From Betaproteobacteria bacterium (lineage in GTDB: Bacteria > Pseudomonadota > Gammaproteobacteria > Burkholderiales > Rhodocyclaceae): DNA of 7,623 nt. Under the pieces are notes generated by a model. It was not told the origin of the DNA. It did not search any database and saw only the letters and a list, made by a program, of their open reading frames with translations. The position numbers and the translations under genes were made by a program. The stretch is taken from the NCBI GenBank assembly GCA_028065725.1, contig JAPTVL010000001.1, forward strand, positions 1-7,623, written 5' to 3'. Of the stretch, positions 1-5,561 are shown in pieces; the first letter of the stretch is position 1; each line of letters begins with the position of its first letter.

Positions 1-44
1 GGATTCAGGTGTTGAGTTGCGGGTTGGATGACGTGTGCATACCC

Positions 45-131
45 TCAGGCTGGCGTTGCCACCGAACGGAGCCGACGCTCGATGCCGATCGCGGCGATCA
101 AGGCAAGAATCAGCAACGGCACCACGGGTGG
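45..131 (-). pseudogene. Possible C-terminal tail of a membrane protein, cut at a junction
   Basis: Read on the minus strand, this stretch gives a hydrophobic segment (VVPLLILALIAAIG) followed by a basic tail (IERRLRSVATPA) and a TGA stop at 47-45. This is the usual pattern of a last membrane helix with a cytoplasmic end, as in many transporter permeases. The family cannot be named from about 26 residues. Upstream on the minus strand the frame runs into DNA that encodes the dehydrogenase remnant on the other strand, so any such gene is missing almost all of its body. It could also be a chance open frame in GC-rich DNA. The main support is that the hydrophobic stretch ends where the dehydrogenase homology begins. 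Confidence 0.25.
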
Positions 132-352
132 GCGGCGAAGGGGTGCGCGTCAACGCGGTACGGCCTGGGCTGATCGAGACTGAGATCCACGCCTCGGGCG
201 GGTTGCCCAACCGCGTGAACGAACTCAAGCACCAGGTGCCGATGCAGCGCGGCGGCACGGCCGATGAAGTGGCGCAGGCCATCGTCTGGCTACTGTCGGA
301 CGCGGCGAGTTACACGACGATGAGCCTGCTGGATGTGTCTGGCGGCCGATGA
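128..352 (+). pseudogene. 3' remnant of a short-chain dehydrogenase/reductase (SDR)
   Basis: The last ~70 residues are typical of the C-terminal part of classical SDR oxidoreductases. They contain GVRVNAVRPGLIETEIHASGG (the post-catalytic PG motif), then PMQRGGTADEVAQAIVWLLSD and an ending YTT..LLDVSGGR before TGA at 350-352. An intact member has about 245-255 residues; the Rossmann glycine motif, the catalytic Ser and the Tyr-x-x-x-Lys that should lie upstream are absent. The open frame extends back to 35, but residues encoded before about 128 are Arg/Ala-rich and not SDR-like, so the ATG at 35 is not credible as a real start. The remnant cannot bind NAD(P) or catalyse. It ends 13 bases before the MaoC-like gene, which suggests the two were once one operon. 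The lost piece may instead be elsewhere in the genome after a rearrangement. Confidence 0.65.
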
Positions 353-365
353 GGAGATCAACCCC

Positions 366-863
366 ATGACCGCCACCACACCCGAACAAAGCCCGCACAT
401 CAAGATCTGGTGGGAAGACCTGGAAATCGGCCAGGTTCGCGACCTGGGCAGCCTTTCGCCGACGAAGGAAGAGATCATCGCCTTTGCCAGCCAGTTCGAC
501 CCGCAACCTTTTCACCTGGACGAAGAAGCCGGCCGGGCCTCGGTGTTCGGCGCCCTGAGCGCCAGCGGCTGGCACACCTGCGCCATGGCCATGCGGCTGA
601 TGGTCACGAATTTCCTGCATGAAACTTCGAGCCTCGGCTCCCCCGGGCTGGAGAGCCTGAAGTGGACCAAGCCGGTCTACCCCGGCGATGTGCTGCGGCT
701 GCAACACACCATCACCGAAAAGCGCGCCATGAGCAAGCGGCCCGACGTGGGCCTGGTGCGCACGGTGTGGGAGATGTTCAACCAGCATGGCGACAAGGTA
801 CTGTACATGGAGGGCTACGGCATGTTCCGCCGAAGGACGCCTGGCACCCCAGGCCCGGCATGA
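366..863 (+). CDS. MaoC-like hot-dog fold dehydratase/hydratase
   Basis: This is a 165-residue protein of the MaoC/(R)-specific enoyl-CoA hydratase family, which adds or removes water on enoyl or hydroxyacyl thioesters. Residues 40-56 (FASQFDPQPFHLDEEAG) carry the hydratase signature; Asp45 and His50 are the expected catalytic pair. This is followed by GALSASGWHTCAM (62-74) and by the second half-domain with KPVYPGDVLRL (102-112). Length fits a single-domain member. The ATG at 366 is preferred because GAGGAG lies 9 bases upstream at 351-356; an earlier in-frame start at 333 would overlap the dehydrogenase remnant and adds non-family residues. The gene follows the remnant by 13 bases, an arrangement common in acyl-CoA or small-acid catabolic operons. 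The exact substrate is unknown, and no link to phenol breakdown is visible. Confidence 0.88.
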   Translation: MTATTPEQSPHIKIWWEDLEIGQVRDLGSLSPTKEEIIAFASQFDPQPFHLDEEAGRASVFGALSASGWHTCAMAMRLMVTNFLHETSSLGSPGLESLKWTKPVYPGDVLRLQHTITEKRAMSKRPDVGLVRTVWEMFNQHGDKVLYMEGYGMFRRRTPGTPGPA

Positions 864-892
864 ATGCCCCCTGAAATCCGCTGATGCAACGC

Positions 893-911
893 GGGCAGTC
901 CCTTCCTGCCC
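893..911 (+). other. Short GC-rich hairpin between the MaoC-like gene and marC
   Basis: GGGCAG (893-898) pairs perfectly with CTGCCC (906-911) around a 7-base loop. It lies 30 bases after the MaoC-like stop and ends just before the possible marC starts at 916 and 925. There is no T-run after it, so it is not a standard intrinsic terminator. It could partly stop readthrough or limit ribosome access to marC, which has no visible Shine-Dalgarno sequence. A 6-base stem can arise by chance in DNA this rich in G and C. Confidence 0.25.
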
Positions 912-924
912 CACAATGCCGCCC

Positions 925-1545
925 ATGGATTTCAAGCCCCTCATCACCCTGCGGGCCATCGTCAACCCGCTGGCGATCGTGCCTTTTTTCATCCACTACA
1001 CGCAGGGTTTCAGCTCGGCGCAGCGCCGGCGCACCATCCTGATCTCGTCGATCAGCGCGTTCGCCGTGATCGCCACCTGCGCCATCATCTGTCTGCAGAT
1101 CCTGGAATTTTTCGGCATCTCGCTGGCGAGTTTCCAGGTCGGCGGCGGCATGCTGCTGCTCACGTCCGCGCTGTCCATGCTGAACGCACAACCGGCCGAA
1201 GCCAAGACCACACAGGGCGAGGTGGACGACGCTTCGGCCCGAGCATCCATCGCCGTGGTGCCGCTCACCATCCCGCTGCTCACCGGCCCGGCCACCATGT
1301 CCACCGTGGTGATCTACGCGGACCAGGCCAAGACCTTTTTCCAGCACGCGGCGCTGGTGGGCTACGGCGTGGTGATCGCACTGGCCACCGCCGTGTGCTT
1401 CTCGCTCGCCAAGCCGATCGCCCGCCTGATGGGTCAGACCGGCATCAACGTCATGACCCGGCTGATGGGCCTGATCCTGGCTGCTCTGGCGGTGGGGGTG
1501 ATGGCGGCTGGCCTGACCAAGCTGTTCCCGGCACTGGGGCAGTGA
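925..1545 (+). CDS. MarC family integral membrane protein
   Basis: This is a 206-residue, strongly hydrophobic protein with about six membrane segments, near residues 5-25, 38-60, 66-87, 108-131, 141-163 and 178-200. Family marks are VNPLAIVPFF at 13-22 (the NPxxxxP motif near the start), QVGGGMLLL at 71-79 and VPLTIPLLTGPATMST at 112-127, the last two being the conserved segments of MarC/YchE-type inner-membrane proteins. The molecular function of the family is not established; the early link to multiple antibiotic resistance is not supported. The start at 925 gives the usual short N-terminus; an ATG at 916 would add three residues, and neither has a clear ribosome binding site. The 3' end overlaps the 3' end of the convergent GntR-type gene by 95 bases. 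Confidence 0.88.
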   Translation: MDFKPLITLRAIVNPLAIVPFFIHYTQGFSSAQRRRTILISSISAFAVIATCAIICLQILEFFGISLASFQVGGGMLLLTSALSMLNAQPAEAKTTQGEVDDASARASIAVVPLTIPLLTGPATMSTVVIYADQAKTFFQHAALVGYGVVIALATAVCFSLAKPIARLMGQTGINVMTRLMGLILAALAVGVMAAGLTKLFPALGQ

Positions 1546-2272
1546 CAGACCCGGCCGCACCCGCGTGCCGGGTGAGCAGGTCGCAGGTCAGGCGGATGTG
1601 TGCTTCCAGCGCCAGCGCGGCGCGCGCCTCCTGGCGCGCCAGCGCGGCCAGGTAGATGCTCTCGTGTTCGGCGTGCACGTCGCGATCCACGTCGGCCGTG
1701 GCGCCCAGGCGTATCGCCACATGCCGATAGCGCTCGCCATGGCGGTAGAGGATGTCCAGCAGGTGGCGCGTCCACGGCGAGACGTGGCCGGCAATCAGCG
1801 CTTCGTGAAAACGGCGGTTAGCCCGCTCCCAATGCTGCGGATCGCGCGCGGCGCCGCCCGCTTCGGCTTCGCTCAGTTCGGCAAAAGCCTGGCGCAGCGC
1901 CAGCTCCCACAATCCATCGCCCTGCCGGATCGACTGGCGCAGTGCCTCGGTCTCCAGCCGCACCCGCGTGTCGGTCAGATCGCACAAGTCATCGAGTGAA
2001 ATCGCGCTGACCCGATAGCCCCGCTGCCCCTCCACCGTGACCAGCGCGTCCGACACCAGCAGCGCCAGCGCTTCGCGCAGCGTGCCCGCGCCCACGCCGT
2101 AGGAATCCTTGAGGTGTTCGACCCGCAGTCGCAGGCCCGGCGCCAGCTGACCGCAGACGATGTCGTGGCGCAGCGCGCGGTAGGCGCGTTCGGTCAGGGT
2201 GCGGGGCTCGGGCTCTTCGGGCCTTGGAACCGGGCCGATCGGACGGGCGGGTTGGAGCAGGTCATGAAGCAT
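1451..2272 (-). CDS. GntR-family regulator with FCD ligand-binding domain, probable phenol-gene repressor (AphS/PhcS-like)
   Basis: The 273-residue protein has an N-terminal winged helix-turn-helix at about 27-90 (TLTERAYRALRHDIVCGQLAPG, with GAGTLREALALL as the recognition helix) and an all-helical FCD domain at about 95-235. The FCD metal-site pattern is visible as Asn152, His156, His203 and His225; the first position is more often Asp. A Pro/Gly/Ser-rich tail (about 242-273) has no domain and is encoded opposite the end of marC. The gene starts 8 bases after the stop of the sigma54 activator on the same strand and has no clear Shine-Dalgarno sequence, so co-transcription and translational coupling are likely. 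In Comamonas phenol clusters a GntR-type repressor (AphS, PhcS) accompanies the activator; by position and family this is the likely counterpart. Which ligand it binds cannot be read from the sequence. Confidence 0.88.
   Translation of the reverse strand: MLHDLLQPARPIGPVPRPEEPEPRTLTERAYRALRHDIVCGQLAPGLRLRVEHLKDSYGVGAGTLREALALLVSDALVTVEGQRGYRVSAISLDDLCDLTDTRVRLETEALRQSIRQGDGLWELALRQAFAELSEAEAGGAARDPQHWERANRRFHEALIAGHVSPWTRHLLDILYRHGERYRHVAIRLGATADVDRDVHAEHESIYLAALARQEARAALALEAHIRLTCDLLTRHAGAAGSVTAPVPGTAWSGQPPSPPPPEQPGSGPSAGS
1549..1573. terminator. GC-rich hairpin just after marC, possible weak terminator
   Basis: ACCCGGC (1549-1555) pairs perfectly with GCCGGGT (1567-1573) around an 11-base loop, starting 3 bases after the marC stop codon. 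No T-tract follows on either strand, so an intrinsic terminator of the usual kind is not supported. The position after marC fits a 3'-end or pausing element for that gene. The same bases lie inside the C-terminal coding part of the minus-strand GntR gene. Confidence 0.25.
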
Positions 2273-2280
2273 GGTGCGTT

Positions 2281-3960
2281 TCAGTCGTTTTCAGCGGGTT
2301 GCTGGCGCTTGAGGCGGTAGGCGAGCTGCGCGCGCGAAATGCCCAGCAGCCGCGCCGCGCCGGAGAGGTTGCCGCGGCTGCGCTCGACCGCCAGCGCCAG
2401 CACTTGCGCCTCCAGCGATTCGATGGGCACGCCGCTGTCGAGCACGCGTTCGCACAGGGCCTGTTCGTCCTGCGGGGCGCGGCGGGCCAGCCGGCCCTGG
2501 GGGTCGATGCCGTCGTGCGCCACGTCCGGCTGGTTGGGAAACAGGTGCTCGACCTCGATCGCCGCACCTTGCGCAGCGAGGATCACGCCGCGCTCGACCA
2601 GGTTCTCCAGCTCACGCACGTTGCCCGGCCAGTCGTGCCGGGCCAGCGCCAACAGGGCCCGGTCGCTGAAACCGGCCAGGCGCTTCTGGTGCAGTGCGGT
2701 GAACCGCGCCAGCAAGTGCCGAGCGAGCGGTTCGATGTCGGTCGGCCGTTCGCGCAACGGCGGGACGCAGATGGGGTAAACGTTCAAACGGTAGAACAGG
2801 TCGCGGCGGAACAGCCCGCGTTCGACCGCGCTTTCGAGCTGGACATTGGTGGCCGCAACCAGGCGCACGTTCACCTTGCGAGTGCTTTCACCCCCCAGGC
2901 GTTCGATCTCCCCTTCCTGCAGCACACGCAGCAACTTCGCCTGGGCCGACATCGGCAGGTCACCGACCTCGTCGAGAAACAGCGTGCCGCCTTCGGCGCG
3001 CTCGAAGCGCCCGGCCCGCGCGGCATGTGCCCCGGTGAACGCCCCTTTCTCCACCCCGAAGAGTTCGGCTTCGATCAGCTCGGCCGGCAACGCGGCACAG
3101 TTCACCGCCACGAAAGGGCCGGCCGCGCGCTCCGAGTGCTCGTGCAGCGCGCGGGCAAAACGCTCTTTGCCCACACCGGTCTCGCCGGTCAGCAGCACCG
3201 AGACCTGGGTGCCCGCGGCGCGCAGCATCAGGTCGTGTGCACGCTGGAAACCGGGCGAAGAACCGACCAGCATGCCGCCGGCCTCGGTCAGCCCGAGGCT
3301 GCTCTTGAGCGCCTCGACCTGCTGGCTCAGCGCGTCCATCTTTTCCAGCAGGGAATCGTCTTCAAAGTATTGGCGGTGCGCATCGCCATCGGGCCATTCA
3401 TCGATCGGCCGGCCCACAATGTGGCAGTGGTCGTCGCCACAGGCGGCGCATTGCGTTTCCTTGAACAGGATGTGCTTGCCCATGAAGGCGCTGGTGTAGC
3501 CGCTGGCGTAGCCCAGCAAGGTCCAGCACGCCGGCTCATCGACCACGCCGTACTTGAGGCGGTGGGCATGGGCCTCCCAGGAGTCGTCCCACCGGAACTC
3601 GCCCTCGAAACGACCGGCGGCCGCGTCCATCTTCAGCACCACCGGTGTCACCCGGGCCGCGCCTTCGAGCATGTGTAGTTGCGGCCCGACCAGAAACATC
3701 TCTTCCAGTGTCCGCGCGCCGCGGGTTTTGGCGGCCAAGCCGGCGTCGTGCAGGCCGCAAGCGTAACCCATGCGGGTGAGCAGCCGCCGAGCCTGCTCCT
3801 TGCCGACCGAGGTGATGAGGTCGTGACGCAGCGCCGTCAGCGCGGCCGTGTGCAGCAGCACCATCCGCCGCTCGCCGAGCCAGATGGCGCCGCTGTGGGG
3901 CTCGAAACGCAGCAGGCGGCGCAGGTCGGCGTCGGGCGGGTAGGTCAGGGAAGCGTCCAA
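2281..3960 (-). CDS. dmpR: Sigma54-dependent phenol-responsive activator of the DmpR/MopR/XylR family
   Basis: With the TTG start at 3960 the protein has 559 residues, close to DmpR (about 563). It has an N-terminal aromatic-sensing V4R-type domain (about 12-210), a linker, an AAA+ ATPase (about 230-470) and a C-terminal Fis-type helix-turn-helix (about 529-551). His96 and Trp124 align with the phenol-contacting His106 and Trp134 of MopR. Cys145, Glu168, Cys171 and Cys179 reproduce the MopR zinc site with identical spacing. The ATPase shows Walker A GETGVGKE (259-266), the sigma54-contacting GAFTGA loop (306-311), Walker B GTLFLDE (325-331) and WPGNVRELEN (444-453). It binds phenols directly and drives sigma54 polymerase at the divergent dmpK promoter. 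The frame extends to an ATG at 4086, but those 42 residues do not resemble the family, and their codons contain the activator binding site and the putative dmpR promoter. Orthologues are called aphR or phcR in Comamonas. Confidence 0.95.
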   Translation of the reverse strand: MDASLTYPPDADLRRLLRFEPHSGAIWLGERRMVLLHTAALTALRHDLITSVGKEQARRLLTRMGYACGLHDAGLAAKTRGARTLEEMFLVGPQLHMLEGAARVTPVVLKMDAAAGRFEGEFRWDDSWEAHAHRLKYGVVDEPACWTLLGYASGYTSAFMGKHILFKETQCAACGDDHCHIVGRPIDEWPDGDAHRQYFEDDSLLEKMDALSQQVEALKSSLGLTEAGGMLVGSSPGFQRAHDLMLRAAGTQVSVLLTGETGVGKERFARALHEHSERAAGPFVAVNCAALPAELIEAELFGVEKGAFTGAHAARAGRFERAEGGTLFLDEVGDLPMSAQAKLLRVLQEGEIERLGGESTRKVNVRLVAATNVQLESAVERGLFRRDLFYRLNVYPICVPPLRERPTDIEPLARHLLARFTALHQKRLAGFSDRALLALARHDWPGNVRELENLVERGVILAAQGAAIEVEHLFPNQPDVAHDGIDPQGRLARRAPQDEQALCERVLDSGVPIESLEAQVLALAVERSRGNLSGAARLLGISRAQLAYRLKRQQPAEND

Positions 3961-3965
3961 AGGGG

Positions 3966-3970
3966 TCTCC
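3966..3970 (-). promoter_or_regulatory. Ribosome binding site that fixes the dmpR start at TTG
   Basis: On the minus strand GGAGA stands 5 bases before the TTG at 3960-3958, good Shine-Dalgarno spacing. The same GGAGAC string precedes dmpL, dmpM, dmpN and dmpO. No in-frame ATG lies between this point and residue 33 of the protein, already inside the conserved domain, so TTG is the only start that gives a family-length protein. Confidence 0.7.
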
Positions 3971-3993
3971 GGTGGGGGCGCTCTGCGGCGCCT

Positions 3994-4007
3994 AATATCT
4001 CGATATT
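3994..4007. repeat. Dyad AATATC-TC-GATATT in the dmpR promoter, possible operator
   Basis: AATATC (3994-3999) and GATATT (4002-4007) form a perfect inverted repeat around TC. It overlaps the putative dmpR -10 box and start of transcription, where a bound repressor would block dmpR. Eleven of its bases (3997-4007) recur exactly on the other strand at 4213-4223, and its left half AATATCTC recurs at 4073-4080. A role as binding site for the neighbouring GntR protein is inference; the sequence does not show the GT..AC core common in GntR operators. Confidence 0.4.
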
Positions 4008-4034
4008 TTAAGAGATGCGGCACCCACGCTGCAA
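4005..4034 (-). promoter_or_regulatory. Possible sigma70 promoter for dmpR and the GntR gene
   Basis: On the minus strand TTGCAG (4034-4029) is followed after 18 bases by TAAAAT (4010-4005), which matches TATAAT at five of six positions. The -35 box is weak. Transcription would start near 3998, about 38 bases before the TTG start codon. DmpR-type regulators are usually made from a sigma70 promoter, so one is expected here. Confidence 0.4.
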
Positions 4035-4056
4035 GCTGCCCATGGCAGCAAAAGAT

Positions 4057-4072
4057 TTGATCATTTGAGCAA
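4057..4072. promoter_or_regulatory. Upstream activating sequence for the DmpR-type activator
   Basis: TTGATCATTTGAGCAA matches the XylR/DmpR-type site TTGANCAATTGATCAA at 14 of 16 positions counting the free one. It is an imperfect dyad of TTGATCA and TGAGCAA around TT. It lies between the divergent genes, about 207 bases before the predicted dmpK transcription start, somewhat farther than in the classical dmp and Pu promoters (roughly 120-180). A second site normally pairs with it; only weak candidates are seen (4089-4104 and 4185-4200). Confidence 0.8.
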
Positions 4073-4212
4073 AATATCTCTCCCAAGTCTCACCAAATCG
4101 TGATTTATATCCCAGTACAGGGCCTTCAGTCCGATGAAGCTGGCTATCGGACCTTCGCCACCGATCCGGATGCTGCGCTGCACATGGGTCAATTTCTCAG
4201 GGATTTCCCTTG

Positions 4213-4223
4213 AATATCGAGAT
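4213..4223. repeat. Second copy of the AATATCGAGAT motif
   Basis: AATATCGAGAT here is the exact reverse complement of 3997-4007, 206 bases apart. It lies between the upstream activating sequence and the -24 box of the dmpK promoter, where a bound protein could hinder DNA looping or polymerase binding. It also overlaps the IHF-like match at 4215-4227, so one protein may exclude the other. The function is not known. Confidence 0.35.
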
Positions 4224-4227
4224 TTTT
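4215..4227 (+). promoter_or_regulatory. Possible IHF site upstream of the dmpK promoter
   Basis: TATCGAGATTTTT fits the IHF consensus WATCARNNNNTTR except at two positions, within an AT-rich patch. It lies about 45-57 bases before the predicted transcription start, between activator site and promoter, where IHF bends DNA in related sigma54 promoters. The match is loose, and T-rich DNA gives such hits easily. Confidence 0.3.
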
Positions 4228-4245
4228 TACTTGCAGCCAAGATTC

Positions 4246-4261
4246 TGGCACGGTGTCTGCA
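4246..4261 (+). promoter_or_regulatory. Sigma54 (-24/-12) promoter of the phenol hydroxylase operon
   Basis: TGGCACGGTGTCTGCA matches the consensus TGGCACGrNNNTTGCW with one mismatch (C for the first T of the -12 box). The invariant GG (4247-4248) and GC (4259-4260) are exactly 10 bases apart. Transcription should start near 4272, leaving a leader of about 23 bases before the dmpK ATG. This is the promoter type activated by DmpR-family proteins. Confidence 0.9.
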
Positions 4262-4294
4262 AGGGAGAGCTTGTCCACGATCGCCACAACCGCC

Positions 4295-4495
4295 ATGAAC
4301 CCGAACTCCGACCTGACCCTGCCTGTCTGCGACACCTCGCTGCGTTTCGTGCGGGTACTGGATCGGCGCGAGGATGGCCTGGTCAGCTTCGAGTTCGCGA
4401 TCGGCTGGCCCGATCTGTCGGTGGAGCTGATGCTGCCCGCAGCCGCCTTCGAAGCCTTTTGCGCCAACAACAAGGTGCAGCGTCTGGACACCTGA
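4295..4495 (+). CDS. dmpK: Phenol hydroxylase assembly protein P0 (DmpK)
   Basis: This 66-residue protein is the first gene of the operon. Residues 17-38 (RFVRVLDRREDGLVSFEFAIGW) and SVELMLPAAAFEAFC (42-56) are the typical DmpK/P0 core. DmpK is not part of the active enzyme; in Pseudomonas CF600 it is needed to form active oxygenase, probably by helping iron insertion or assembly. The CF600 protein is longer (about 90 residues, recalled), so the C-terminal tail is missing here; the other frames after the stop do not restore it, so a simple frameshift is unlikely. The ATG at 4295 is chosen because the upstream in-frame GTG (4253) lies inside the sigma54 promoter and the TTG (4271) at the predicted transcript end. 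No Shine-Dalgarno sequence precedes it. dmpL follows after 46 bases. Confidence 0.87.
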   Translation: MNPNSDLTLPVCDTSLRFVRVLDRREDGLVSFEFAIGWPDLSVELMLPAAAFEAFCANNKVQRLDT

Positions 4496-4541
4496 GTTCC
4501 CGAGAGCCGTTCAACAACCATTCCAACGGAGACAAGCACCG

Positions 4542-5537
4542 ATGAACATCGACCTGCAGGCGCGGGAGATCACGCCGCTGCGCCAGACCTACGCCCATGT
4601 GGCGAAATACATTGGCGGCGACAAGGCCGCCAGCCGCTACCAGGAGGCCACCTTCGGCGCCCAGCCGATGGTGAACTTCCACTACCGGCCGACCTGGGAC
4701 CCGGGCCACGAACTCTTCGACGCCAGCCGCAGCAAGATCGTGCTGGCCGACTGGTACGTGCTCAAGGACCCGCGCCAGTTCTATTACGCCACCTGGACCA
4801 TGGCCCGCGCCAAGCAGCAGGACGCGATGGAGGCCAACTTCCAGTTCGTCGAGCAGCGCGGCATGGTCGGCAAGATGCCCGACGCCGTGCGCGAGAAGGC
4901 CCTGACGGTGCTGATGCCGCTGCGCCACGCGGCCTGGGGCGCCAACATGAACAACGCCTCCATCTGCGCCTACGGCTATGGCACCGCCTTCACCGCGCCG
5001 GCCATGTTCCACGCGATGGACAACCTGGGTGTGGCGCAGTACCTCACCCGCCTGGGCCTGGTGCTGGGCGAGCCGCAGTCGCTGGAAGACGGCAAGCAGG
5101 CCTGGCTGGACGCCCCCGAGTGGCAGGGTCTGCGCCGCCTGGCGGAAGACAGCTTCGTGGTCAGCGACCCGTTCGAGCTGTTCGTAGCGCAGAACTTCGC
5201 GCTCGACGGCCTGCTGTACCCGCTGGTCTACGGCGGCTTCGTGGACGACCACGTCGCCCTGCAGGGCGGCACCGCGGTCGCGATGCTGACCAGCTTCATG
5301 CCCGAATGGCACGACGAGAGCGCGCGCTGGATCGACGCCGTCATCAAGGCCGCGGGTGCCGAATCGGACGCCAACAAAGCCCTGCTGCGCGGCTGGGCCG
5401 GCCACTGGATGGACCGCGCCCAGGCCGCCCTCTCGCCCATCGCCCGCCTGGCCCTGGGCGAGACCGGAGAGACCGTGCTGAGCGACGCCCGCGTACAGCT
5501 GCAGGCGCGCCTGGCCAAGACCGGCGTGGCCGCCTGA
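4542..5537 (+). CDS. dmpL: Phenol hydroxylase P1, beta subunit of the oxygenase (DmpL)
   Basis: This 331-residue protein matches DmpL in length. It is the beta subunit of the soluble (alpha-beta-gamma)2 phenol hydroxylase oxygenase. It has the ferritin-like fold of the alpha subunit but no iron, and it supports the alpha subunit and the docking of partner proteins. Recognisable stretches are ATFGAQPMVNFHYRPTWDP (36-54), YATWTMARAKQQDAMEANFQ (82-101) and FVAQNFALDGLLYPLVYGGF (214-233), all of the toluene/phenol hydroxylase beta-subunit type. The paired Glu-x-x-His diiron ligands of the alpha subunit are not seen, as expected. GGAGA stands 9 bases before the ATG. dmpM follows after 24 bases. 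Confidence 0.96.
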   Translation: MNIDLQAREITPLRQTYAHVAKYIGGDKAASRYQEATFGAQPMVNFHYRPTWDPGHELFDASRSKIVLADWYVLKDPRQFYYATWTMARAKQQDAMEANFQFVEQRGMVGKMPDAVREKALTVLMPLRHAAWGANMNNASICAYGYGTAFTAPAMFHAMDNLGVAQYLTRLGLVLGEPQSLEDGKQAWLDAPEWQGLRRLAEDSFVVSDPFELFVAQNFALDGLLYPLVYGGFVDDHVALQGGTAVAMLTSFMPEWHDESARWIDAVIKAAGAESDANKALLRGWAGHWMDRAQAALSPIARLALGETGETVLSDARVQLQARLAKTGVAA

Positions 5538-5561
5538 CCAGACCTGAACAGGAGACCTCTG

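Larger units (their letters stand above)
3961..4294. promoter_or_regulatory. Divergent control region between dmpR and dmpK
   Basis: This 334-base gap between the divergent start codons has several AT-rich blocks in otherwise GC-rich DNA. In order it holds the dmpR ribosome binding site, a dyad over a putative sigma70 -10 box, a DmpR/XylR-type upstream activating sequence, a segment of about 110 bases with a short open frame, an AT-rich patch that may bind IHF, and a -24/-12 promoter. The layout is that expected for an enhancer-dependent catabolic promoter. No RNA gene was recognised in it. Confidence 0.85.

Noticed and set aside
893..911. Hairpin before marC as a strong intrinsic terminator
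   Set aside because: The stem is only 6 base pairs and no T-run follows, so it is kept only as a low-confidence structure.
225..992. Minus-strand open frame over the MaoC-like gene
   Set aside because: The plus strand carries the hydratase signature and a good ribosome binding site, while the minus translation shows no motif.
2224..3678. Plus-strand open frame of 484 codons opposite dmpR
   Set aside because: It is antisense to a clear sigma54 activator, its translation has low complexity with no family motif, and it has no start signal.
4253..4295. Earlier GTG (4253) or TTG (4271) start for dmpK
   Set aside because: The GTG lies within the -24/-12 promoter and the TTG at the predicted transcript start, so neither would be translated from the main mRNA.
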